64,000 bases of DNA from Acinetobacter lwoffii (lineage in GTDB: Bacteria > Pseudomonadota > Gammaproteobacteria > Pseudomonadales > Moraxellaceae), in the NCBI RefSeq assembly GCF_024129355.1, contig NZ_JAMXXP010000005.1, positions 62,001 to 126,000 of the forward strand, written 5' to 3'. Shown piece by piece: positions 36,849 to 44,866 of the stretch (positions are counted from its first letter, which is position 1; each line of letters begins with the position of its first letter). Made by a program: the position numbers and the translations under genes. The notes beneath the pieces were generated by a model. It was not told the origin of the DNA and did no database searches. It saw nothing but the letters and a program-made list of their open reading frames with translations.

Positions 36849-37400
36849 TTACTTTGTACTCAGTAATATTTCGAACAATTGATCACAGCCTTTAACAGGG
36901 TTTGATTCTATAACGTTTTCTTCAAGATAATATATCTTCAGATTTTCAAACTCATATTTCTGGATATTTTTAAAGATATGCATATATTTCTGATGTTTCT
37001 CATTAACATCTATACTATTTCCTATATAAATAACTTTGTTAGGAACTGGTACGGGATGCAGTTCTGTTAATAAATTTCTAATATGTGCTTTTGCTAAATA
37101 GTCTTTACTAGGCCAGTTTTCGATTAAGTTTGTGAAAATACTACCTATTCCAATAATTACACCACTATTAAATTTTATATGTTTTAAATGATATTTTGCT
37201 CGGGAGACCAACAAGTCTGATGTAAAAACTTTATTATTTGAAAATTTAAGAAAAACTTGCTCCCACCAAACGTAAGATGGCATTGGGGCTAAAGGATGAA
37301 ACACATCAACAGATTCATTTCTATTTTTATAAAATTCCAAGCACTGAGTGAATAATTTTCTTTTAAGCAACTCATTAGTGCCTTCAAATGCAATATACAT
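36849..37400 (-). CDS. degenerate thymidylate-kinase-like P-loop protein (183 aa)
   Basis: Not identifiable by a single intact motif. The layout follows dTMP kinases: MYIAFEGTNELLKRKLFTQC sits where MFIVFEGxDGxGKST would be, but the GKS/T is lost. DLLVSRAKYHLKHIK resembles the LYAADRxxHxxxxI segment, and PNKVIYIGNSIDVNEKH resembles the PDLTIYLDVxPExALxR segment. It would therefore be a kinase fold without normal nucleotide phosphoryl transfer, perhaps a nucleotide sensor. It lies directly upstream of the CARF gene in the same transcript. The relationship is an inference from pattern. Confidence 0.5.
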   Translation of the reverse strand: MYIAFEGTNELLKRKLFTQCLEFYKNRNESVDVFHPLAPMPSYVWWEQVFLKFSNNKVFTSDLLVSRAKYHLKHIKFNSGVIIGIGSIFTNLIENWPSKDYLAKAHIRNLLTELHPVPVPNKVIYIGNSIDVNEKHQKYMHIFKNIQKYEFENLKIYYLEENVIESNPVKGCDQLFEILLSTK

Positions 37401-37464
37401 AAAAGTGGCCTTTTGTTGTTATATCTGTACGAACAAAAAGTAATCTTCAAGGATTTTAGCGAAG

Positions 37465-37501
37465 ATACCTACGAGGTATGTAAAAGTGTAAGCTTCCAAA
37501 G
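37465..37501. promoter_or_regulatory. palindrome and GTAAGCTTCCAA motif upstream of the pseudo-kinase/CARF pair
   Basis: ATACCT (37465-37470) and AGGTAT (37474-37479) form a perfect palindrome around ACG. GTAAGCTTCCAAAG follows at 37488-37501, sharing its AAGCTT core with sites at 33548, 33654 and 37572. Both lie 65-100 bases upstream of the minus-strand gene. Confidence 0.3.
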
Positions 37502-37571
37502 AATGATTTCTTTTCGATACAAATATTTTTTTGATTTTATTTTTATATAAGGAAAGATCACTTGCCTCTGT

Positions 37572-37593
37572 GTAAGCTTGCGAAATGAATTAC
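37572..37593. promoter_or_regulatory. GTAAGCTTGCGAA motif upstream of the DUF4258-like gene
   Basis: The sequence GTAAGCTTGCGAA followed by ATGAATTAC begins and ends with GTAA/TTAC. It matches 12 of 13 bases of GTAAGCTTACGAA at 33654. It is ~58 bases upstream of the preferred start at 37651, a usual promoter distance. Confidence 0.35.
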
Positions 37594-37650
37594 CTTTCTT
37601 ATGATTTTACTATATTTACTAGAACAAAATACAAACAAAGGATGAAAGTA

Positions 37651-37947
37651 ATGACCATCTTCATGAACCCAGAGCAATTCTTTCTTGGTTTAACTAGCCA
37701 TGCTGCTCAACGAGCATCCCAGCGTGGCATGAAGACTAAACATATTGCTAATCTATTAAAATTTGGTCGTAAGAACTATCAAAATGGGGCAATATATTAC
37801 AGCATTGGCAAGAAAGAAATTTCTAAATACAAGAATGTTTGCCCAGGACTGAAAGAGATGAATGGAATGCATCTTGTCACAGCAGTAAATGGTTGTGTGA
37901 TTACATTATTTCGGAATAAAGATTTTAGCTTGATTAAACACCGTTAA
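37651..37947 (+). CDS. DUF4258-like small protein (98 aa)
   Basis: The ATG at 37651 is chosen over one 22 codons upstream because AAAGGA precedes it by 8 bases. Seen: SHAAQRASQRGMKTKHIANL, then FGRKNYQNGAIYYSIGKKE, and the closing HLVTAVNGCVITLFRNKD. This is the pattern of DUF4258 proteins, which have a RelE/BECR-like fold and often occur as toxins or on mobile DNA. No antitoxin gene is beside it, so a toxin role is not shown. A good terminator follows at 37960. Confidence 0.65.
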   Translation: MTIFMNPEQFFLGLTSHAAQRASQRGMKTKHIANLLKFGRKNYQNGAIYYSIGKKEISKYKNVCPGLKEMNGMHLVTAVNGCVITLFRNKDFSLIKHR

Positions 37948-37956
37948 TTTAAAAAA

Positions 37957-37987
37957 AAAGAAGCTCTTCCACAGAAGAGCTTCTTTT
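37957..37987 (+). terminator. intrinsic terminator after the DUF4258-like gene
   Basis: Arms GAAGCTCTTC (37960-37969) and GAAGAGCTTC (37974-37983) around CACA, followed by TTTT and preceded by a run of A. Confidence 0.85.
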
Positions 37988-38140
37988 ACTCATACCCATA
38001 TTTCAAAAAAACTCTATTTATTTAACTTTAATATTGCCCATCAAGTATTTTCACATTTAAACCGCTTATTCAGTTTATATAGACAAGAAATACAACAAGA
38101 CTAGAAACCATAGAGATTTCATAGATTGAAAAATAATATT

Positions 38141-38180
38141 TGAATAGCCACCGATTTTGTAGACACCTTTTAGTTAGATA
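38141..38180 (+). mobile_element. left-end remnant of an older IS3-family element
   Basis: The bases starting TGAATAGCCACCGATTTTGT up to 38180 continue, once the inner insertion sequence is removed, into ATAAAATGG, the ribosome-binding region and the orfA of the remnant at 39443. The exact outer end is not certain because the partner end has been lost. Confidence 0.5.
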
Positions 38181-38241
38181 TGGACTGCCACCACTCTCCT
38201 AGACAAATTTCGTCTATTCTTTTTGCATAGGAGAGAACATT

Positions 38242-38526
38242 ATGAGTGGACAACGATACACCTCAGAATTTAAAGAAGAAGCTGTTAAATTGATTACTGA
38301 ACGTGGATATTCTGTCACTGATGTGGCAGAACGTTTAGGTGTATCACAGCACAGCATTTATAAATGGCTAAAGGCCGTACAGCCTTTACGCAACAACCCT
38401 GATGAACATGAACTACTCGAAGCAAAGAAAGAGATCCTTCGTCTTAAAAGTCAGCTTAAGCAAACTGAAGAAGAGCGGGATATCTTAAAAAAGGCCGCAA
38501 GGTACTTTGCAAGCCTGCCCGAGTAA
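38242..38526 (+). CDS. IS3-family transposase OrfA (94 aa)
   Basis: An HTH_Tnp_1 domain covers residues ~5-50 (YTSEFKEEAVKLITERGYSV, then VAERLGVSQHSIYKWLKA), followed by a leucine-zipper helix (LLEAKKEILRLKSQLKQTEE). It binds the IS ends. The slippery A6G sequence at 38487-38493 near its 3' end allows a -1 shift into orfB. Confidence 0.93.
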   Translation: MSGQRYTSEFKEEAVKLITERGYSVTDVAERLGVSQHSIYKWLKAVQPLRNNPDEHELLEAKKEILRLKSQLKQTEEERDILKKAARYFASLPE

Positions 38527-39380
38527 AGTATCAGTTTATCCTTGAGTACAGCCATCAATTTAAGATTAAGACGATGTGTCGGGTTCTTAAGATTGCTCGT
38601 GCTGGCTATTATGCCTGGCTACATGAACCCGAATCAGGCAGAACAATTGAAGACAAACGGTTATTACAACTGATCCGTTCTTCTTATGATGCCAGTTATG
38701 GTATCTATGGTTATCGTCGCATCACGCTGGATCTTAAAGAGCTAGGTGAAAGCTGTGGACCGAATCGTGTGCTGTAGATCATGAAGAACAATGGCATTGC
38801 CGCTGTTCGAGGATATAAGAAGCATAAAAGCTATGGTCGTGGTCGTCCTCAGATTGTGCCACCTAACCATTTAAATCGAGAATTTGTTGTAAACACACCT
38901 GATACCTCGTGGGTGACTGATATTACCTACATCCGCACTTGGCAAGGCTGGTTATATCTGGCTGTGGTTCTCGATTTATATTCAAGGAAAGTCATCGGTT
39001 GGTCAATGAAACCTACGCTTGCCAAGGATATCGTTTTGGATGCCCTTTTAATGGCGGTATGGCGACGCAGACCCAATGAACCTGTGATCATACACTCAGA
39101 CCAAGGCTCACAATACAGTAGCGGAGACTGGCAGAAATTCTGTCAGAAGCATAATTTAGTTCCGAGTATGAGTCGTCGTGGAAACTGTTGGGACAATGCT
39201 GTTGCTGAATCCTTTTTTAGCAGCTTAAAGAAGGAAAGAATTAAAAAGAGGATCTATAAAACACGAGAAATGGCGCGTGCAGATGTATTTGATTATATCG
39301 AGATGTTTTACAATCGAATCAGGCGTCATTCGCATCTCGATGGGATGAGTCCAGAAGCCTTTGAGGCAGCTTCAAAATGA
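38490..39380 (+). pseudogene. IS3-family transposase OrfB, interrupted by a nonsense codon
   Basis: The -1 frame is open from the slippery site through KYQFILEYSHQFKIK. It then has the HTH_21 part (MCRVLKIARAGYYAWLHEP) and reads TAG at 38775-38777, after which the same frame continues to 39380. The downstream part holds the rve integrase core: DTSWVTDITYI (first Asp), HSDQGSQY (second Asp) and NCWDNAVAESFFSSLK (Glu). A single base change, for example CAG to TAG, would explain the stop. The element is probably immobile unless it is served by another copy. Confidence 0.9.
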
Positions 39381-39442
39381 GGCCGTCTCGTGTCTAGGAT
39401 ACTGGGAGCAGTCCAATAAAATGGCTAATTAACGAGGTGCTT

Positions 39443-39826
39443 ATGAGCAGTAAACGATATCCTGAAGAATTCAAAATTGAAGCAGTAAAGCAAGTTACCG
39501 AGAAAGGTTATAGTGTGGCCGAGGTTGCTGCGCGTTTAGGTACAACTACACATAGTTTATATGCCTGGATTAAACGCTATGATCCTCGACAACCCAAAGT
39601 TACTCAATCAGCAGATCCAACTGCAGAGCTAGCAAAGCTCAGAAAAGAACTGCAAAGAGTAACTGAAGAAAATCCCAAACACTCCCAAACCTCAAAGATT
39701 CACTCCAAATTAACTTCTTATTTATCAAATTTTTATAGAAATTTATTCTTCTTTAACTGCTGTTACTACCGCTACCACTCGCCCATTTTTCAACAAAAAC
39801 CCATCACTTTATTCCCAAGTTTTTGA
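39443..39826 (+). pseudogene. truncated orfA of the older IS3-family element
   Basis: The ATG at 39443 has GAGG 5 bases before it. The first ~76 codons are a good OrfA (SSKRYPEEFKIEAVKQVTEK, VAARLGTTTHSLYAWIKRYD, then ELAKLRKELQRVTEE). Homology stops near 39670, where ERDILKK would be expected. The remaining ~50 codons look non-coding (Asn/Ser/Phe-rich). The rest of the element is missing, so 39670 is probably the join with the recombinase element. Confidence 0.75.
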
Positions 39827-39840
39827 TCAAACAGTCAGAG
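39785..39840 (+). repeat. 56-bp direct repeat, copy A
   Basis: This sequence matches 44760-44815 at 51 of 56 positions in the same orientation. It contains CAAAAAC (39794-39800) and GTTTTTG (39819-39825) as inverted arms 18 bases apart. Copy A ends 52 bases before the gene at 39893, and copy B ends 51 bases before the gene at 44867. It may be a shared promoter/operator or a recombinase-binding site. Confidence 0.8.
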
Positions 39841-39892
39841 CACTGCTTTTACTTTTATCATAGAGGGATAGTATATAAATCATAAAACAACG

Positions 39893-40447
39893 ATGAAAAC
39901 AAAAATCCCTCCTTTAAAGAAACGGGCACATTTAGCTCACAAAGATCCTGCTGATGTCGCCATATTGATCAAAGGAATCCAGCTTTGCCTACATGAAGTC
40001 CGCCCTGCCATGACTTCTCTCTTTCCCGAGCATCCAGTCATCCAATCTTTCGAAAATTTGGTGAAAAAAATTCTCAGCCAATCTCACAAACTTGCATCCG
40101 AAGAAATGCACCTAAAACTAACGCAAGCATTTGTGTCTTTATTACATCAATCCAAAATCAATATCGATCAGATCTATCCCAACCGGTTGCTGATGCTGTT
40201 TAACCGGCATCTGAGCAGAACCCATATTTATGATATGAACTGTCGTATATACGACAAGCCCCGTACCACCCTGTCCATGGAACTGTTGGCAAAGATCCTG
40301 GGCTGTTCACGCAATCAGCTCAACTATCGCCAGCAGCAAATCGATGATGCCTATCGGCTCAAACTTTCTGTACTGAAAGCTAAATGTGAAGCCTTAAATT
40401 ATCCGTATATTAATCCTTCAATGTTCTGGAGGACAGAGCATGCATGA
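39893..40447 (+). CDS. hypothetical helper protein of a recombinase element (184 aa)
   Basis: Family not recognised. The protein is basic and largely helical. Residues ~130-150 (SMELLAKILGCSRNQLNYRQ) resemble a helix-turn-helix, so DNA binding is plausible. Its 3' end overlaps the recombinase gene at 40440 by 8 bases, so the two are translated together. A role as an accessory or directionality factor is inferred from this position only. Confidence 0.6.
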   Translation: MKTKIPPLKKRAHLAHKDPADVAILIKGIQLCLHEVRPAMTSLFPEHPVIQSFENLVKKILSQSHKLASEEMHLKLTQAFVSLLHQSKINIDQIYPNRLLMLFNRHLSRTHIYDMNCRIYDKPRTTLSMELLAKILGCSRNQLNYRQQQIDDAYRLKLSVLKAKCEALNYPYINPSMFWRTEHA

Positions 40448-42650
40448 TTATCCTTCATCCACTATGACTAAACTCTTAGCGCTTGAAGACACCTCCCCAG
40501 CTTTTCATGATTTTGGCTGTTATCTATTGGGCCAGACACCATCGCTTGAAGGACTTCAGTCACTCTTGCCGGGCCCAGATGCTGTTTCTGCCTTAGAACT
40601 AGCAGAGATTATTTTCCCGGATCAAAAGCCGCATGTAGTCAGACAGCCAATCAGTAGCTATCTGTATTACTTGAAACAGTTCAGTCCAGAAACTCAGGTC
40701 TATCAGTGGGGCGTAAATATACTCGCTGCATGCTGCATTTTAATCCGCATCAATCCTTCTGCGGCTGCTGAACATCAAGCCACCATCACCACATTAGTCA
40801 ACCGCTTCCGTCTGGCCTCTCAGGCCCTACATAAGGCAGAGCAAAACGGGAAACTGTTTAAATATGACAAACTCTATTTATGGGTATGGGAGCAACTTCC
40901 GCAAACATCTACTTCACTTGAGGCTTTTTTCCAGCAGCTATGTGAACTGGAACAGTCTAGTACTCTGGATACATTCCAGTTTAATCTCATTCAGGATATC
41001 CGAAGGGCCTATAGCTATGTCCTCAATCTGGCCCCGAAAAAATCAGGACACCACAACTCAAGCCAGCGACGCCTTGAACAATATGCCCTGAATGAATCAG
41101 ACGGGTTATTCGTCATTCAGGAATTGCCCACCTCGGAACAAATCCGCTCCTTGCAGTATGAACAGTTAACTGATCATCAGCAGGTACAAACCTTTCAGAT
41201 AGATACTGCTGAGGTCTCACCACTGTGCAAAAGCTCCAGACCGGTCCAGCAGCAATCGGTCCGGTTGATGCAGCAGCATATTGTTCGGCTACAACACCGA
41301 TTTAGCAGCAGTAATCATTATCCTGATCTTGACTCAATTCGTTTATTAATCACGCATTGCTGGCAGAAATACAGTACAGCGCAATCAAAAGACAAAGCCT
41401 ATTTGATTATCTTGCTGAGTTTTTTAACGGGGAATGCCACAGAGGAATGGCTCAAGCTTCAGCACGGTAAAATCTCGCGGTTAAATCAACGCCAGCGTTT
41501 AATTCAGATCAATGGTCATTATGTGCTGCGCTCAAAATTCACTTTGTTTGATCCAGTGCATTTTGCGCATAAGCAGGCTTTGCAAAATCAAATCACCCAT
41601 TTTGATTTACCCCTTGCCAATGTGCTGATTGATGGATTGAAAACCAAACCCATTCTTGAACAAGAACAGATCCGTCAGGCTCTACAACAGTGTCGTGAGG
41701 AACTGCATATTCCATCGCTGACCAGTAAGAAGCTCACGACTTTATTACACGCCACGATTTATCACATGACGGGCAATGCCCAACTTGCAGATATACTCAC
41801 TGGTATCGATGCCAATCGCTCAAGTTCGATTTCATATTGTTCTTATCCAGTGTATCGCTTACAACGTGAGTATTTGAATACGGTACAGTGCTTATCTGCC
41901 GATCTTGCCAAGATGATGCACATCGAAGATCAAACACTCTATATGGGTAGCCTCAAAGCACCAGCACCGCCCACTGTACGTAGTATCTTTGCGTACTTGT
42001 ATACGCAAGTTATTCAAGCCAATAAGCAATTTGATTTAGTTGCTTATTATAACCATTACAATATTTGGCTATGGCATATTCTATTACTGTTCACAGGAGC
42101 ACGGCCTGTGAAAGAGTTTCCAGGCTTACTCAAGGATTTTGATTTAGATCAGGGTTGGCTGTGGGTATCTGATAAAGAAATTCATGGGCGGCATGAGGAT
42201 GGACGCCTACTCCCCCTATGCAGTTTTCTACAACAGCAATTGAAGTATTATCTCAACGACTTAAACAATCATAGGGCGGGCTTAGCATTAGAAATCGACG
42301 ATGCAGCACTGCATATTGGAGATATCTTAGAAAGTCGGAAACCGTTACTTGGGGTATTCATAGAACAGCAATGGCAAGCGCTTAGCCCAGCACTGGTTGC
42401 GCAGTTTACTGAAGGCATGCAGCTTGAACAGGCCAATTGGCTCAGGCATACCACGCGTGCTTTTCTCACCGATCGAGTCGATGAAACGTTGATTCTGGCG
42501 CTATTTGGTCATGAAAAGCATCAACAGGAAATAGGCAATGAGTATTCGAGTCTTGCACTGAATAGCTATAAAACACTGGAAAAAAGCTTAGATGAGATGC
42601 AGGCATTTTTTCAAATTGATGGGATGAATGAAAATTTGGAGCGAATTTGA
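40440..42650 (+). CDS. large tyrosine recombinase-like protein (736 aa)
   Basis: The C-terminal ~200 residues have the tyrosine-recombinase pattern: TGARPVKE (first Arg) near residue 549, LRHTTRAF (HxxR) near 668, FGHEKHQQ (His) near 689 and a Tyr in NEYSSL near 700. The first ~500 residues are an extended helical region without a named domain, much longer than in phage integrases. Large recombinases with N-terminal extensions occur in sets on mobile elements. The TR call is good; activity is not shown. It overlaps the 184-aa gene upstream. Confidence 0.78.
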   Translation: MHDYPSSTMTKLLALEDTSPAFHDFGCYLLGQTPSLEGLQSLLPGPDAVSALELAEIIFPDQKPHVVRQPISSYLYYLKQFSPETQVYQWGVNILAACCILIRINPSAAAEHQATITTLVNRFRLASQALHKAEQNGKLFKYDKLYLWVWEQLPQTSTSLEAFFQQLCELEQSSTLDTFQFNLIQDIRRAYSYVLNLAPKKSGHHNSSQRRLEQYALNESDGLFVIQELPTSEQIRSLQYEQLTDHQQVQTFQIDTAEVSPLCKSSRPVQQQSVRLMQQHIVRLQHRFSSSNHYPDLDSIRLLITHCWQKYSTAQSKDKAYLIILLSFLTGNATEEWLKLQHGKISRLNQRQRLIQINGHYVLRSKFTLFDPVHFAHKQALQNQITHFDLPLANVLIDGLKTKPILEQEQIRQALQQCREELHIPSLTSKKLTTLLHATIYHMTGNAQLADILTGIDANRSSSISYCSYPVYRLQREYLNTVQCLSADLAKMMHIEDQTLYMGSLKAPAPPTVRSIFAYLYTQVIQANKQFDLVAYYNHYNIWLWHILLLFTGARPVKEFPGLLKDFDLDQGWLWVSDKEIHGRHEDGRLLPLCSFLQQQLKYYLNDLNNHRAGLALEIDDAALHIGDILESRKPLLGVFIEQQWQALSPALVAQFTEGMQLEQANWLRHTTRAFLTDRVDETLILALFGHEKHQQEIGNEYSSLALNSYKTLEKSLDEMQAFFQIDGMNENLERI

Positions 42651-42737
42651 ATTAAATCAGAAGGTTTTCTTGTGTACAGTCTACTAAAAAATATCTATTC
42701 CATTCACACCATTTTGCGCTGTACTTACAAAGTTTAA

Positions 42738-42751
42738 GTTTCACGTGAAAC
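42738..42751. promoter_or_regulatory. parS-like palindrome (ParB binding site candidate)
   Basis: GTTTCACGTGAAAC is a perfect 14-bp palindrome identical to the core of the bacterial chromosomal parS consensus TGTTTCACGTGAAACA; only the two outermost bases differ (A and G). It lies in the 249-base gap between the recombinase gene and the convergent hypothetical gene. It could nucleate ParB if the host ParB accepts this core. Confidence 0.6.
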
Positions 42752-42854
42752 GTATATTTTTTATACAACCATGTACTTAGGAAAACTTTGTGATGTAATC
42801 AAAAATGAATCATTTTTTTAAATATCCCTACTACATTTCAAAAATGACTGTAAA

Positions 42855-42883
42855 AAGATGAACCCCCTAATGATGTTCATCTT
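42855..42883 (-). terminator. intrinsic terminator after the 42900-43409 gene
   Basis: Arms AAGATGAAC (42855-42863) and GTTCATCTT (42875-42883) with an 11-base loop, followed on the minus strand by TTTTTA. Confidence 0.7.
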
Positions 42884-42899
42884 ATTAGCAGTAATTGAC

Positions 42900-43409
42900 T
42901 TATCCCTTTTGGCAAGTTGTTTTCGGTTTACCCACCAATGTCCCTGATCTGACTTCAGCATTCACAGAATCCCTAAATCTAACATCATCACGTCCATCAT
43001 AATGCACTTCTAATTGCGCATTCATTTTTCCTGTAACCGTACACATATAGAATTGTTTTTTGGAAATAGCTTTAAATTTTTGCACAATGTCCTTTTCACT
43101 GATTTTTAGAATTCTGAACAAATCATCATGAACAACCAATGTGTTTTTAGGGAATGTTTTGGAGGGTAAAGTCTTTAGACGAATGATTGTATCAGCATAC
43201 AAACCATTTTGATCTGGCTCAGGAAAAAATTCAGTGTTTTCATCAGGCTCGAAATCATTACTGTAGGTAACTTCAAAATCAACCAAAATAGGTTTAGTCG
43301 TTTTATATGACTCAGCAGGGAAATCTTTTTTTAGATCATTGGTTGCAACATATTGAGCATTTACAGCGGTAGAAACCAACGTCAGTGCCAAAATTAATAT
43401 TGTTTTCAT
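42900..43409 (-). CDS. secreted hypothetical protein (169 aa)
   Basis: The second ATG of a tandem ATGATG (43409) is chosen because AAGGA is 7 bases upstream. The first ~18 residues are a signal peptide (MKTILILALTLVSTAVNAQ), so the protein is exported. The mature part (YVATNDLKKDFPAESYKTTK, then acidic DFEPDENTEFFPEPD) has two Cys, one in FYMCTVTG and one in the C-terminal TTCQKG. No known domain. It follows the Sel1-like gene on the same strand and may act with it in the periplasm. It lies between two recombinase genes as apparent cargo. Confidence 0.65.
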   Translation of the reverse strand: MKTILILALTLVSTAVNAQYVATNDLKKDFPAESYKTTKPILVDFEVTYSNDFEPDENTEFFPEPDQNGLYADTIIRLKTLPSKTFPKNTLVVHDDLFRILKISEKDIVQKFKAISKKQFYMCTVTGKMNAQLEVHYDGRDDVRFRDSVNAEVRSGTLVGKPKTTCQKG

Positions 43410-43492
43410 CATGGTATCCTTAAGAGTTAATATTTTTGTTATAAAAGAGCTGATCTCTAGCAATGTAACATCACAGCATAGAATCATATGTT

Positions 43493-44548
43493 TTATTGAC
43501 CAACACCACATATCACTTTGATTTCGCCATTTTTTGATTTGGTCAAATAAATGTACTCTGCAAACCCACCGTAATCATCACTCCCTCGAGGCTTTGAAGC
43601 AAAGTAAAGTGATTGCAAGTTATCATCATGTACAAGATATGAGTTCTTAAATTGAGTAAATAATTTCTCTGTTATTTTCGAAGAAGCATCATAATTTTGA
43701 CGTAATTGAAGAGAACTAATAGCTTTTAAATCACGATTAAACTGCTCTGCATCAAATTGACGTAATTGAATTTTGTCACGGTTCTCGATCAAATTTTTCA
43801 GTTGTGCAATATCCGCGTTGGATTGAATAACCCCTTCAAAATTGAAGCCATAGCCATAATGATTTGTGAATTCCAATTTTTTAAACAAAGCATTCTTTGC
43901 GTTGCGCGGTAAAAAGATCTGAACGTAAGGGGTATCAGCGTATGCATCTTTATATTCTGGATAATATCGATAAGTATCTTGTATCTGATAAGTTTGTTTC
44001 AGTCCTATTTCTATATTTTTATGGGCTTTCCCCTCTATTTCATCTCTAGCCATTTGCTCTAAAAATGAAGGTTGTGTCATATTTTTAGTATACCAACCCT
44101 GACATAATAGCGCTTGATCAATAGCTGAATACTGTTGTGCTATTTGTGAGGCAGATGGTGTATTTGATGTCTGCTCTAACATTTGTTTAGCTTGCTGATT
44201 GCCATTCGAAGCAGCCTGCTGAAGTAATCGGGTCGCTAATACTGGATTAGGGTTTACACCATCACCACTTAAGAGCATCTTCGCTAAAACCACTTTAGCA
44301 GGAGCATAATTTTTTTCACTAGCAAGGTTTAACCATTCGATGGCTTTAGATGTATTTCTTGGTATTTTTTGACCATCGTAATATGCCATTCCTAAATCAT
44401 ATTGATTTTTCGCAAAGCCTAATAACAACGCTTTACTTTGTACTCCCGCAATCGCAGGAATGATCTGCTCATTCATCGTTTTTGCTTGAATGTTCGATGT
44501 GCTAAATAAACTATTCCCTATCATCATAGCTAGTATTATTTTTCTCAT
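43493..44548 (-). CDS. Sel1-repeat exported protein (351 aa)
   Basis: The N-terminal signal peptide spans about residues 1-23 (MRKIILAMMIGNSLF, then IQAKT). Sel1-like repeats follow at ~45-120: AKNQYDLGMAYYDGQKIPRN, AIEWLNLASEKNYAPAKVVL and LLQQAASNGNQQAKQML. These repeats bind partner proteins. The C-terminal ~200 residues have no known domain. It is the first of two exported-protein genes between the recombinases. A role in defence is not apparent; it may be a host-interaction or stress cargo. Confidence 0.75.
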   Translation of the reverse strand: MRKIILAMMIGNSLFSTSNIQAKTMNEQIIPAIAGVQSKALLLGFAKNQYDLGMAYYDGQKIPRNTSKAIEWLNLASEKNYAPAKVVLAKMLLSGDGVNPNPVLATRLLQQAASNGNQQAKQMLEQTSNTPSASQIAQQYSAIDQALLCQGWYTKNMTQPSFLEQMARDEIEGKAHKNIEIGLKQTYQIQDTYRYYPEYKDAYADTPYVQIFLPRNAKNALFKKLEFTNHYGYGFNFEGVIQSNADIAQLKNLIENRDKIQLRQFDAEQFNRDLKAISSLQLRQNYDASSKITEKLFTQFKNSYLVHDDNLQSLYFASKPRGSDDYGGFAEYIYLTKSKNGEIKVICGVGQ

Positions 44549-44866
44549 TAGTACACCTTTTTTATTCTTATTTTTTTATCAACATATAGAGAATAACTAT
44601 CTAACTAGCTTGATTACAACACTGCTCGTCGAGATACCTCAAAAAAATACAATCCAACTTGAAACCAAACAGATTCTTCGTAACACAACTTATTTTTTAT
44701 CAAAAACTTAATTCAAAAATAGCTATTATTATCAGTATCATCTACCTATAAAACGATATATTTTCCAACAAAAACCCGCCACTTTATTCCCAAGTTTTTG
44801 ATCAAACGGTCATAGCCACCTCATCAGATATATCATAAAGACTAGCCCTTATAATAATAAAACACC
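44549..44866. other. gap between the Sel1-like gene and the large recombinase gene
   Basis: 318 AT-rich bases. They hold copy B of the 56-bp repeat (44760-44815) and an 11-base sequence ATCAAAAACTT (44699-44709) that is the exact inverted copy of AAGTTTTTGAT inside the repeat (44792-44802). The promoter of the recombinase gene should lie here. No convincing open frame. Confidence 0.5.
44760..44815 (+). repeat. 56-bp direct repeat, copy B
   Basis: Same orientation and 51 of 56 identical with copy A at 39785-39840, 4,975 bases apart. The mismatches are scattered, so the two copies are not from a very recent duplication. It ends 51 bases before the recombinase gene, the same spacing as copy A to its gene. 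Confidence 0.8.

Larger units (their letters stand above)
38181..39415 (+). mobile_element. IS3-family insertion sequence, 1235 bp, with matched terminal repeats
   Basis: Both ends begin, read inward, with TGGACTGC, and both share CCTAGACA at the same spacing (left end 38181, right end 39415). The 3 bases ATA occur directly on both sides (38178-38180 and 39416-39418), a target duplication typical of this family. It encodes orfA and orfB, joined by a -1 frameshift site (A6G at 38487-38493). orfB carries an in-frame TAG, so this copy cannot make full-length transposase. It lies within an older IS3-type element. Confidence 0.93.

Noticed and set aside
37585..37650. Longer N-terminus for the DUF4258-like protein
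   Set aside because: It would place the start on top of the GTAAGCTTGCGAA motif and has no ribosome-binding sequence; the ATG at 37651 does.
35651..38180. Search for a CRISPR array or cas genes around the CARF protein
   Set aside because: No regularly spaced repeats were seen in 37401-37650 or 37948-38180, and none of the neighbouring proteins is a Cas effector or polymerase.
44490..44711. 73-codon plus-strand frame overlapping the Sel1-like start
   Set aside because: It is antisense to a signal peptide, which explains its hydrophobic start; no independent support.
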